Shown one piece after another: positions 25,084 to 32,001 of a stretch of 64,000 bases of DNA (positions are counted from its first letter, which is position 1; every line of letters starts with the position of its first letter). The stretch spans positions 1 through 64,000 of the forward strand of contig NZ_AUDD01000009.1 in the NCBI RefSeq assembly GCF_000425285.1. Direction: 5' to 3'. The notes beneath the pieces are model-generated. The model saw nothing but the letters and a program-made list of their open reading frames with translations. It searched no databases and was not told the origin of the DNA. This DNA comes from Acidipropionibacterium jensenii DSM 20535. Lineage in GTDB: Bacteria > Actinomycetota > Actinomycetes > Propionibacteriales > Propionibacteriaceae. Made by a program: the position numbers and the translations under genes.

Positions 25084-27053
25084 CAGTCTTCACCCGCGAT
25101 CTCGGTGATGAGATCGTCGGTTTCGGCGGCGAGGGCTCGAATGTCGGCCTGAATCTCGACGAGCGTACGCATTGGCGTGGGCTTGTAGAAGTGGCGAGTG
25201 AAGCTGATCTCGTAGCCGATCTTCGTCTTCGACGCATCGATCCAGGCATCAGGAGCGTAGGGCAGCACCTCTCGACGGAAGAACGCCTCAATCCCGTCGG
25301 CGTACTCGCCGGCAGGCTCAGTGAGTGCTACCTGTTCGGTGTCGCGCAGTTCGGGGTCGGGTTCGTACTCGACCACGCGGGTGCGCCCGTCGATGACCGC
25401 TTTGTAGCGTCCGTGCAGCGGGTCGGGCTTCGCGGCGTAGGGCAACGCCTTCTTGATGACCGGTGACGCGGACTCGTCGCGGACGCCTTCTTCCTTGAGC
25501 TTCTTGATCTCAGCCGCCTTGTAGACCCGGTGCGGGTCGACCCCGGCAATGCGCAAGGGGCGCTCGACGGCGATCTTGGAGTAGCCGAAGTCCACTCCGT
25601 CGAAAACCTTCGAGTGGTCGGGGTCGTCGGCTTGGTCGAAGGCCTTGAGCGTTTGGAGGACGCGATCGGCGTCGGTGGTACTGATCTCGACCCCTTTCTC
25701 GCCAAGATTCTTGCGCAGCGGTGTGAACCAGCTGGTCGCGTCGATGAGCTGCACTTTGCCGCGCCGACGTTCTTCCTTGCGATTGGTGATCACCCACACG
25801 TAGGTGGCGATGCCGGTGTTGTAGAACATCTTCAGCGGTAGGGCGACGATCGCCTCCAGCCAGTCGTTCTCGATGACCCACCGTCGAAAGTTGCTCTCAC
25901 CCTGACCCGCATCACCGGTGAACAGCGAGGAGCCGTTGTGCACCGAGGCGATGCGCGACCCCAGCGCCGTGTGGTGCTTCATCTTCGAGATCAGGTTCGC
26001 CAGGAACATCAGCTGCCCATCGCTCGACCTGGTAACCAGCGAGTACTCCGGGTCTCCGTCATGGGTGACGATGAATCGCGGGTCGATGACATGGCTCTTG
26101 CCCCCGAGTCGATTGAGGTCGGTCTTCCAGCTCTTGCCGTAGGGAGGGTTGGAGAGCATGAAGTCGAACTCCTGGCCGGCGAACGCGTCGTTGGACAGCG
26201 TCGACCACTCCGGTCCGCCCACGATGTTGTCGGCCGCCTGGCCGTCGCCTTTGAGGATCAGGTCGGCCTTCGCGATGGCATAGGTCTCTGCGTTGATCTC
26301 CTGCCCATACAGGTACGTGGAGATCTGCTTGCCGGACGGCGCGGTGAGCCTCTTGAGGGTCTCCTCGGCGACGGTGAGCATGCCCCCGGTGCCCATCGCA
26401 CCGTCGTAGAGGCGGTAGGTGCCCGATGGGATGACATCGGCGATCGGCTCGAACATGAGGCGGGTCATCAGCCGCACAGCGTCGCGGGGCGTCCAGTGTT
26501 CGCCAGCCTCCTCGTTGTTGTCCTCGTTGAACCGGCGCACGAGCTCCTCGAACACGGTGCCCATGCCGTGGTTGTCCAAGCCAGTCGGGGACAGATCAAG
26601 GTCTAGCGAGAGGAACTTCTCGATGAGCGCGCCCAGTGCGTCAGCCTTGGTGAGCTTCGGAAGCTGGTGACGCAGGTCGAAGTTTTCGATGATCTCCTGC
26701 ACGTTCGGCGAGAAGCCGTCGAGGTACGCCTCGAAGTTCTGGCGGAGCCGGGTCTTGTTCGCTGTGCTCCGCAGATCCTTGAACGTAAAACCCGACGTGT
26801 TGTAGAACGCCTGCTTTGCCGCGTCGCGCAGTGGCGCGTCCTGATCGACGATCCCAGCATCGTCGAGGAGCTTCTTCATCTCCATCACCGCGTCGCGGGT
26901 AGACTCCAGCACTGTATCGAGGCGCCGCAGCACCGTGAACGGCAGGATCACGTCGCGGTACTTGCCGCGCACATAGAGATCACGCAACACGTCGTCGGCG
27001 ATGCCCCAGATCAGTGAGACGATCCTGGCGTGATTGATGGAGTCGTGCGGCAA
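25083..27053 (-). CDS. hsdM: Type I restriction-modification DNA methyltransferase subunit
   Basis: 656 residues if started at TTG 27053, where the family N-terminus begins (PHDSINHARIVSLIWGIAD); upstream codons in this frame do not look like HsdM. The N-terminal HsdM domain is followed by the N6-adenine methyltransferase core with SAM motif DGAMGTGGML near 217 and catalytic NPPY near 300 (LSNPPYGKSWKTD). It methylates the target adenine and forms the core of the restriction complex. First gene of the leftward operon; its promoter must lie in 27054-27240, shared with divergent tetR. Confidence 0.92.
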   Translation of the reverse strand: MPHDSINHARIVSLIWGIADDVLRDLYVRGKYRDVILPFTVLRRLDTVLESTRDAVMEMKKLLDDAGIVDQDAPLRDAAKQAFYNTSGFTFKDLRSTANKTRLRQNFEAYLDGFSPNVQEIIENFDLRHQLPKLTKADALGALIEKFLSLDLDLSPTGLDNHGMGTVFEELVRRFNEDNNEEAGEHWTPRDAVRLMTRLMFEPIADVIPSGTYRLYDGAMGTGGMLTVAEETLKRLTAPSGKQISTYLYGQEINAETYAIAKADLILKGDGQAADNIVGGPEWSTLSNDAFAGQEFDFMLSNPPYGKSWKTDLNRLGGKSHVIDPRFIVTHDGDPEYSLVTRSSDGQLMFLANLISKMKHHTALGSRIASVHNGSSLFTGDAGQGESNFRRWVIENDWLEAIVALPLKMFYNTGIATYVWVITNRKEERRRGKVQLIDATSWFTPLRKNLGEKGVEISTTDADRVLQTLKAFDQADDPDHSKVFDGVDFGYSKIAVERPLRIAGVDPHRVYKAAEIKKLKEEGVRDESASPVIKKALPYAAKPDPLHGRYKAVIDGRTRVVEYEPDPELRDTEQVALTEPAGEYADGIEAFFRREVLPYAPDAWIDASKTKIGYEISFTRHFYKPTPMRTLVEIQADIRALAAETDDLITEIAGED

Positions 27054-27210
27054 TGAGGGTCCTTCGTCTTGTGATTCCAGTGGCTGAAAAACGGGGAGAC
27101 AAGCGACTGCCGACGAACAGATCGCGACAGCCCCGCTTCCCCCGAGGGGGGACGATACGAGTCCCCACCGACATTTTCGCAGACGACCACGTCGACGAAG
27201 GGACCCGCAT

Positions 27211-27246
27211 GCGTCTTGCAGATCGAGGTACATACTAGTCCGTACG
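27211..27246. repeat. Left arm of a 36-bp inverted repeat flanking tetR (operator candidate)
   Basis: 30 of 36 bases match the inverted copy at 27916-27951, with two perfect blocks: GCGTCTTGCAGATC and ACTAGTCCGTA. The inner part TACATACTAGTCCGTA (27229-27244) is nearly palindromic, as expected for a TetR dimer site, and lies between the divergent hsdM operon and tetR. Confidence 0.6.
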
Positions 27247-27293
27247 AAACTTAGGACGCGGCTTGCGAAGCGGCGGAGTGAGGAGTGGCCTGG

Positions 27294-27896
27294 ATGGAGA
27301 AGCGGCGTGGGCCGGGGCGACCAGCGTATGACTCAAAACAGAAGCTCGTCGCGGCGGCATGTGCACTGCTGGCGGAGCGGGGGTTCGACGCAACGAGCCC
27401 GCAGATGTTCCAGCAGCGCTCTGGGGTGGGTCACGGGAGCATGTACCACCACTTCCCCGGCAAGGGGAAGGAAGGCCTCGCACTGGACGCGATCAGCCAT
27501 ATGCGGGCAAGCACGATCGCGTTCCTCGACGGCACCATCGCACCCGCGAGCAGCGAGCCGGAGGTGGTGCGAAAGAGCATCGTCGCGGCGCTGAACCGGC
27601 TGTTCTCTCGCAGGGAAGGCCAAGCGCTGGTCAGGCTCCTGGCCGACCCGGTGGCCGGAGCAACCTCCTCGCTCGCGACCGCGATACAGGACTGGTGCGA
27701 CGACATTCGGGCTGCGATCGTCATGAGGCTCCGCGCCGACGAACCCGCGGATGACCCGGAGGCCGCCGATGCCGCCGCGCGCCTGCTCGCGCCAGAGTTC
27801 GACGCGCTGGCTGACGAGTTGTTCACGGCCGCTGCGGGGCACGGTTTGCTGGCGCTGCCGAAGGTCTCCCTTTCGGAGACACCCGAGGAGCGGTAA
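27294..27896 (+). CDS. TetR-family transcription repressor
   Basis: 200 residues from ATG 27294, preceded by GGAGTGAGGAG. N-terminal HTH: KLVAAACALLAERGFDATSP, QQRSGVGHGSMYHHFPGK, the classic TetR recognition pattern. The ligand-binding C-terminal part is helical (about 65-190) and not diagnostic. The gene is divergent from the restriction operon and sits between two inverted copies of a 36-bp sequence containing TetR-like sites. No drug pump or enzyme is adjacent, so its targets are probably the defence operon, itself, and perhaps the recombinase genes. Confidence 0.85.
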   Translation: MEKRRGPGRPAYDSKQKLVAAACALLAERGFDATSPQMFQQRSGVGHGSMYHHFPGKGKEGLALDAISHMRASTIAFLDGTIAPASSEPEVVRKSIVAALNRLFSRREGQALVRLLADPVAGATSSLATAIQDWCDDIRAAIVMRLRADEPADDPEAADAAARLLAPEFDALADELFTAAAGHGLLALPKVSLSETPEER

Positions 27897-27915
27897 TCTG
27901 GCCTCAACACAATCC

Positions 27916-27951
27916 CATACGGACTAGTCCGGTCCTTGATCTGCAAGACGC
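27916..27951. repeat. Right arm of the 36-bp inverted repeat flanking tetR
   Basis: Inverted copy of 27211-27246. It contains the perfect 12-bp palindrome CGGACTAGTCCG (inside TACGGACTAGTCCGGT, 27918-27933). It lies 20 bp after the tetR stop and about 85 bp before the 67-aa gene that precedes REC2. Confidence 0.6.
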
Positions 27952-28035
27952 GTGGCTGCTCGAAGCAGGTCGATTCTCAGGGCAGTAATCCGGTGAGCGG
28001 CCGGGTGCGTGGGACCGGGTGCGCACCTACCTGGC

Positions 28036-28239
28036 ATGAACGGCGAGGCAAGGAGCCTGCGGCTGCGGGTGACACGGCGGGATGAGCCTGATGCGGATCG
28101 GCTGGTGGAGTGGGTGCTGAACATCGCCGAAGCCCGGCACCGCGCTTGGCTCAACGGTGACCCCGACCCTTACGGGCTTCCGCCGCTCAGCCTGGACAGG
28201 CCGCCCGACCAGCAAGACGATGAACTCAACGCGAACTGA
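28036..28239 (+). CDS. 67-aa companion protein upstream of serine recombinase REC2
   Basis: 67 residues from ATG 28036; an upstream in-frame ATG at 28009 is less likely. Basic start, a helix RRDEPDADRLVEWVLNIA resembling KRSEIDAEKVAEVLIRIA in the equally long protein before REC1, then a Pro/Asp-rich tail. Twelve bases separate it from REC2, so the two are probably co-transcribed. No function can be assigned. Confidence 0.55.
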   Translation: MNGEARSLRLRVTRRDEPDADRLVEWVLNIAEARHRAWLNGDPDPYGLPPLSLDRPPDQQDDELNAN

Positions 28240-28251
28240 TCGGAGCACATC

Positions 28252-30012
28252 ATGAGCACCCCCGCTCCCACCCCCACCAAGACTGACGCAGATGCGCCGC
28301 TATTGCTGGCGGTGTCATACCTGCGAGTGTCCACGCGGGAGCAGGCCGAACGCGGCGGCACCGAGGAAGGCTTCTCGATTCCCGCCCAGCGTGGGGCGAA
28401 CCAGCGCAAGGCCGACGAACTCGGAGCGCGGATTGTCCGCGAGTTCGTGGACGCGGGCGAGTCCGCACGCTCGGCGGATCGTGACGGGTTGCAGGAGATG
28501 CTGGCGTTCATTGCGGCGACGCGGGTGCAGTTCTGCATCGTGCATAAGCTCGACCGCCTCGCACGCAACCGCGCCGACGATGTGAAGATTCACGAAGCCC
28601 TCATCAATGCAGGTGTCACTCTCGTGTCGGCTACCGAGAGCATTGATCAGACACCGTCGGGGATGCTCGTCCACGGCATCATGTCCTCCATTGCGGAGTT
28701 CTACAGCCGCAACCTCGCCACCGAAGTCACCAAGGGGCTGACGCAGAAGGTCGCGCAAGGCGGCACCCCGATGCGCGCACCCATCGGGTACTTGAACGTG
28801 CGCAAGACGGACGACAACGGCCGCGAGGTGCGCACGGTCGAGGTCGATCCCGAACGCGCCCCACTCATCACCTGGGCATTCGAGCACTACGCGACCGGCG
28901 AGACCTCCGTCACCGGTCTCCTGCGCGAGCTGACAGCGCGAGGCCTGTTGACCGTTCCGACGCCAAAGCGCCCCTCCAAGCCGCTGGGCAAGAACACCCT
29001 CTATAAGCTCCTGACGAACCCATACTACGCGGGCGTGATCCGGTACAAAGGTGCTCTGCATCCCGGCGCACATGCCCCCATCGTGGACCCAGCGCTGTTC
29101 GACAAGGTGCAGTCACTGTTGAAGGTGCGGACGGCGAAGATGACCCGCCACGTCCAGCATGCCCACCACCTCAAAGGACTCCTGCACTGCGGCACCTGCG
29201 GGTCACGGATGCTCCTGGACTTCGCGACCAACCCACGCGGCACAACCTACGCCTACTTCGTCTGCTCCGGCAGAGCCGCCAAGAAGACCAACTGCACGAG
29301 ACGGGCGGTGCCCGTCGCTCTCGCGGAACGACTCGTCGCAGACTCCTACGCCTTCATCACGATCAGCGACACCACCTACCAACGCCTGACCGCTGACGTG
29401 GATGCGGCGTTCGACAAGCGCAGTGCCGGGAACGATCAGGAATTCACTGACCTCACCGCGAATCGGGCACGCCTGGAAGCCGAATCCGACAAGCTGCTTG
29501 CGGCGCACTTCGCCGACGCCATCGACCTCGACACCTTGAAGCGGCATCAGGACCGCATCCGCACGGGCCTCGCCGACGTGAACCGTCGCCTCGCCGAACA
29601 CAGTGAGCACCACACCGGCGGACGCGCATTCCTCCACGACTCACTCCAGCTACTGACCGACGCGCACCGGGCCTACGCGCACTCCGGTGACGCCGACCGA
29701 CGACTCGCGAACCAAGCGTTCTACACGCGCCTCGACATCACCGACGACGAACAGTTACGCCCACGCCTTGCCGAGCCCTTCGCGACGATCTTCCGCGAAG
29801 CACACAACAGCGGCGACGAAGGCAAGGAAGCGAAACGGGAACACACCACATCTTTCGATGTCGCGTGTTCCCGTAAGACACTTTGGGTGGAGCATAGGGG
29901 ATTCGAACCCCTGACCTCTTCCATGCCATGGAAGCGCGCTACCAACTGCGCCAATGCCCCAGATTCAGACCTTCCGGTCCGTCTGGCTGATCTTCGTCAG
30001 AGTGGAGCATAG
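28252..30012 (+). CDS. Large serine recombinase REC2; frame runs into the tRNA-Ala gene
   Basis: 586 residues as the open frame stands. Resolvase domain with nucleophile Ser27 (SYLRVSTREQ) and KLDRLARNRADD, recombinase domain (IGYLNVRKTDDNG, LTNPYYAGVI), zinc ribbon (LHCGTCGSRM, YFVCSGRAAKKTNC) and a coiled coil. It is homologous to REC1 along its length. The family part ends near residue 525; the remaining codons cross a hairpin (29835-29874), then the antisense of a complete tRNA-Ala (VEHRGFEPLTSSMPWKRATN), and stop at 30012. The C-terminal 60 residues are therefore junction-encoded and depend on the integration site. Confidence 0.85.
   Translation: MSTPAPTPTKTDADAPLLLAVSYLRVSTREQAERGGTEEGFSIPAQRGANQRKADELGARIVREFVDAGESARSADRDGLQEMLAFIAATRVQFCIVHKLDRLARNRADDVKIHEALINAGVTLVSATESIDQTPSGMLVHGIMSSIAEFYSRNLATEVTKGLTQKVAQGGTPMRAPIGYLNVRKTDDNGREVRTVEVDPERAPLITWAFEHYATGETSVTGLLRELTARGLLTVPTPKRPSKPLGKNTLYKLLTNPYYAGVIRYKGALHPGAHAPIVDPALFDKVQSLLKVRTAKMTRHVQHAHHLKGLLHCGTCGSRMLLDFATNPRGTTYAYFVCSGRAAKKTNCTRRAVPVALAERLVADSYAFITISDTTYQRLTADVDAAFDKRSAGNDQEFTDLTANRARLEAESDKLLAAHFADAIDLDTLKRHQDRIRTGLADVNRRLAEHSEHHTGGRAFLHDSLQLLTDAHRAYAHSGDADRRLANQAFYTRLDITDDEQLRPRLAEPFATIFREAHNSGDEGKEAKREHTTSFDVACSRKTLWVEHRGFEPLTSSMPWKRATNCANAPDSDLPVRLADLRQSGA
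29835..29891. other. Hairpin plus att-like core at the island/tRNA junction
   Basis: ACGGGAACAC (29835-29844) pairs with GTGTTCCCGT (29865-29874), with an inner CATC/GATG pair. Four bases later CACTTTGGGTGGA (29879-29891) overlaps the last four bases of tRNA-Ala. It matches the equivalent site in REC1 (18246-18258). On the minus strand the hairpin could also end the tRNA transcript. Confidence 0.5.
29888..29960 (-). tRNA. tRNA-Ala (anticodon GGC), island-proximal copy
   Basis: 73 nt. Acceptor GGGGCAT pairs with ATGCTCC, discriminator A, no encoded CCA. Anticodon stem CTTCC/GGAAG with loop ATGGCAT gives anticodon GGC. T arm GGTTCGAAT-type sequence is present. It is identical over all 73 nt to the copy at 30003-30075 and lies on the opposite strand within the open frame of REC2. 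Confidence 0.93.
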
Positions 30013-30075
30013 GGGATTCGAACCCCTGACCTCTTCCATGCCATGGAAGCGCGCTACCAACTGCGCCAATGCCCC
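30003..30075 (-). tRNA. tRNA-Ala (anticodon GGC), promoter-proximal copy
   Basis: Same 73-nt sequence and cloverleaf as the neighbouring copy, 42 bp upstream of it. Reads GCC/GCU alanine codons. It is the copy nearest the promoter at 30134-30163 and adjoins normal chromosomal genes. Confidence 0.95.
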
Positions 30076-30133
30076 GAGAACCGCCATTTCAGGCCGTCCC
30101 CGCGCCGCCATCCTTGCTCCGGCGACCGGAGAA

Positions 30134-30163
30134 ACTATAGAGGATCTCCAGTCGCGGTGCCAA
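30134..30163 (-). promoter_or_regulatory. Promoter of the tandem tRNA-Ala genes
   Basis: On the minus strand TTGGCA (30163-30158), an 18-base spacer and TATAGT (30139-30134). Transcription would start about 50 bases before the first tRNA and continue through the second. Confidence 0.65.
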
Positions 30164-30166
30164 CTC

Positions 30167-30814
30167 TCAGTCCCCTGCCACCTGGCAGTTGTAGGCCCGC
30201 AACCGCCACGGCGTGGCCAGTCCGCGGGCCCGGGACTCCTCGTTGCTGAACCGGTCCAGCAGGGTCCACGAGCAGTTCGACAGCCCGCCCAGCCCCCGCG
30301 ACGCCGAGTAGTCGCCGCCCAGCAGCCGGCAGATCCCGGTCCGCAGCGCGAACCCGTGGCTCACCACCACCACCGTCTGGCCCGGATGATGGGCGGCGAG
30401 CCCCTCCATGGCGCCGGCGATCCGGTCCATCACCTCGGACCCGGTCTCTCCCCCGGGCCTGCGGAAGTCCTTTCCGACCTCCCTGGCGGCCACCAGGTTC
30501 GGTGCCTCGCGACGCAGGTCGGCGACCCGCAGTCCTCCCCAGCGTCCGACGTCGATCTCCATCAGACGGTCATCGGGCACCGGGTCGATGCCGCACGCCC
30601 GACCGATCCTCCGGGCGGTCTGGCGGGCCCTGGTCAGCGGCGAGCAGACGATGACGTCGGGATCCATCCCGGCGATCACCGGGGCCACCGCCTCGGCCTG
30701 CCGCACCCCCCGCTCCGCCAGCGGGATGTCCATCCGGCCCTGCAGCCGGTTCTGCGCGTTGTACTCGGTACGCCCGTGTCGTACCAGGATGAACCGTGTC
30801 AGCGCATCGCTCAC
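30167..30814 (-). CDS. Histidine phosphatase (phosphoglycerate-mutase-like) family protein
   Basis: 215 residues from GTG 30814, which overlaps the rsfS stop (GTGA). RHG catalytic motif in FILVRHGRTEYN, phosphate-pocket Arg in CSPLTRARQTA, acidic residue in MEIDVGRWGG and the second His in VVVVSHGFALR. These place it in the GpmB/CobC-type branch of histidine phosphatases. In Actinobacteria such genes directly after rsfS are often annotated as phosphatases of uncertain substrate; glucosyl-3-phosphoglycerate phosphatase is one possibility. It ends the nadD-rsfS operon. Confidence 0.85.
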   Translation of the reverse strand: MSDALTRFILVRHGRTEYNAQNRLQGRMDIPLAERGVRQAEAVAPVIAGMDPDVIVCSPLTRARQTARRIGRACGIDPVPDDRLMEIDVGRWGGLRVADLRREAPNLVAAREVGKDFRRPGGETGSEVMDRIAGAMEGLAAHHPGQTVVVVSHGFALRTGICRLLGGDYSASRGLGGLSNCSWTLLDRFSNEESRARGLATPWRLRAYNCQVAGD

Positions 30815-31194
30815 CGGGCAGCCTCGTCGGAGACCGCCGGAAGCTTGAGGTCGACCTCCGGGCAGTCCTTCCACAGCCTCTCCAGGGAGTAGGTCTGGCG
30901 CACCTCGGGCTGCTGCACGTGGACGATGATGTCGTTGTAGTCCAGCAGCACCCAGCGGTTCTCCCGCTCCCCCTCGCGGCGCACCACCTTCGCGCCGGCC
31001 TCGCGGGCCGCCTCGTCGACGGCGTCGACGACCGCCCCGACCTGACGCTCATTGCCGGCGGTGATGATGAGGAAGATGTCGGTGAGGGCGAGGTTCTCCG
31101 AGACGTCCAGGGCGAGGATTTCGGTGCCCTTTTTGTCGGCTGCCGCGCGGGCGGCGGTCCTCGCCAGTTCGATGGCCTGTTCCGTTGCGCTCAA
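30811..31194 (-). CDS. rsfS: Ribosomal silencing factor RsfS
   Basis: 127 residues, TTG start overlapping the nadD stop (TTGA). The RsfS/YbeB/iojap fold is clear from [40 protein letters not shown] and [13 protein letters not shown]. RsfS binds L14 on the large subunit and blocks subunit joining when nutrients are short. The order nadD-rsfS-phosphatase is conserved in Actinobacteria. Confidence 0.95.
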   Translation of the reverse strand: MSATEQAIELARTAARAAADKKGTEILALDVSENLALTDIFLIITAGNERQVGAVVDAVDEAAREAGAKVVRREGERENRWVLLDYNDIIVHVQQPEVRQTYSLERLWKDCPEVDLKLPAVSDEAAR

Positions 31195-31853
31195 TGGTCC
31201 TCCGGATGGTCGGGTTGTCCGTACAACCCACGTTTGTTGATGTACTGCACGATGCCGTCGGGCACCAGGTACCAGATCGGCAGGCCGGTGTAGACCCGCT
31301 TGCGGCAGTCGGTCGAGGAGATCGCCATCGCCGGCACCTCGAGCAGGGTCACCTTGTCGGCCGGCAGGTGGGAGATGTCCTTCCTGCCGAACGGTACCCC
31401 GGGCCGCGATACCCCCACGAAGTGCGCGAGGTCGAAGAGCTCCTCGGCCCCCCGCCAGGTGAGGATGTGCGACAGGGCGTCGGCGCCGGTGATGAAGAAC
31501 AGGTCGACGTCGGCGCCCCTCTCACGCCGCAGGTCCTTGAGGGTGTCGACGGTGTAGGTGTCCCCCAGCCGGTCGATGTCGACCCGGGAGACCGAGAAGG
31601 AGGGGTTCGAGGCGGTCGCGATGACCGTCATGAGGTACCGGTCCTCGGCCAGGGAGACGTTGCGGCCCTTCTTCTGCCAGGGCACCCCGGTCGGCACGAA
31701 GACGACCTCGTCGAGGCCGAACCGCGAGGCCACCTCGGAGGCGGCCACCAGGTGTCCGTGGTGAATCGGGTCGAAGGTGCCACCCATCACACCCAGTCGG
31801 TAGCGGCGACCGTCATGGGCGCGCGCAAGTCCAAGTTCCACGCTGTTGCTCAT
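31191..31853 (-). CDS. nadD: Nicotinate-nucleotide adenylyltransferase
   Basis: 220 residues from ATG 31853. Nucleotidyltransferase motifs: [15 protein letters not shown] near the start and [10 protein letters not shown] near the end (ISSTxxR). It transfers AMP from ATP to nicotinate mononucleotide to make deamido-NAD, in NAD synthesis. First gene of an overlapping three-gene unit with rsfS and the phosphatase. Confidence 0.94.
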   Translation of the reverse strand: MSNSVELGLARAHDGRRYRLGVMGGTFDPIHHGHLVAASEVASRFGLDEVVFVPTGVPWQKKGRNVSLAEDRYLMTVIATASNPSFSVSRVDIDRLGDTYTVDTLKDLRRERGADVDLFFITGADALSHILTWRGAEELFDLAHFVGVSRPGVPFGRKDISHLPADKVTLLEVPAMAISSTDCRKRVYTGLPIWYLVPDGIVQYINKRGLYGQPDHPEDH

Positions 31854-31869
31854 CCAGAATCTGCAATCC

Positions 31870-31992
31870 TCAGCTGTGCGGACGAGCCTTGCCGATCCCG
31901 CGCACCGCGAGAAGGGCCCCGAACAGAACGACCAGGACGACGACGGCGACGACCCAGGTGGGGGTACCCGCCAGAAGGGGGACAATGCTCAT
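31870..31992 (-). CDS. 40-aa single-span membrane protein
   Basis: A short frame from ATG 31992 to TGA 31870 encodes [11 protein letters not shown], a strongly hydrophobic span (about residues 12-31, Val/Leu/Ala-rich) and a basic tail [10 protein letters not shown]. It fits exactly between proA (stop 32002) and nadD (start 31853) on the same strand. No ribosome site stands out, and no homologue comes to mind; it could be a genuine small membrane protein or chance. Confidence 0.4.
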   Translation of the reverse strand: MSIVPLLAGTPTWVVAVVVLVVLFGALLAVRGIGKARPHS

Positions 31993-32001
31993 GGCCACAC
32001 C

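Larger units (their letters stand above)
18259..29887. mobile_element. Defence island with its own serine recombinase, at the tRNA-Ala 3' end
   Basis: About 11.6 kb bounded by two directly repeated CACTTTkGGTGGA sites (18246-18258 and 29879-29891), the right one overlapping the tRNA 3' end. It holds a leftward hsdM-hsdS-higB-higA/immA-hsdR-TIR operon, tetR, a 67-aa gene and the recombinase REC2. No conjugation genes are present, so it would need mobilisation in trans or travel as a passenger. The TIR gene and part of hsdS have visibly lower GC than the flanks. Confidence 0.55.

Noticed and set aside
27131-27150. CCCCCGAGGGGGG symmetric stretch upstream of hsdM as an operator
   Set aside because: It is only a short G/C homopolymer palindrome with almost no loop, easily produced by base composition; the TACATACTAGTCCGTA site nearby is a better candidate.
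29835-29891. REC2 hairpin read purely as a recombinase terminator
   Set aside because: There is no stop codon before it, no U-run after it on the plus strand, and the same hairpin-core layout occurs in REC1; an att or tRNA-terminator role fits better.
29954-30892. Plus-strand frame beginning in the second tRNA and running under the phosphatase
   Set aside because: It translates antisense tRNA (VEHRGFEPLTSSMP) and then antisense phosphatase; a common false protein call.
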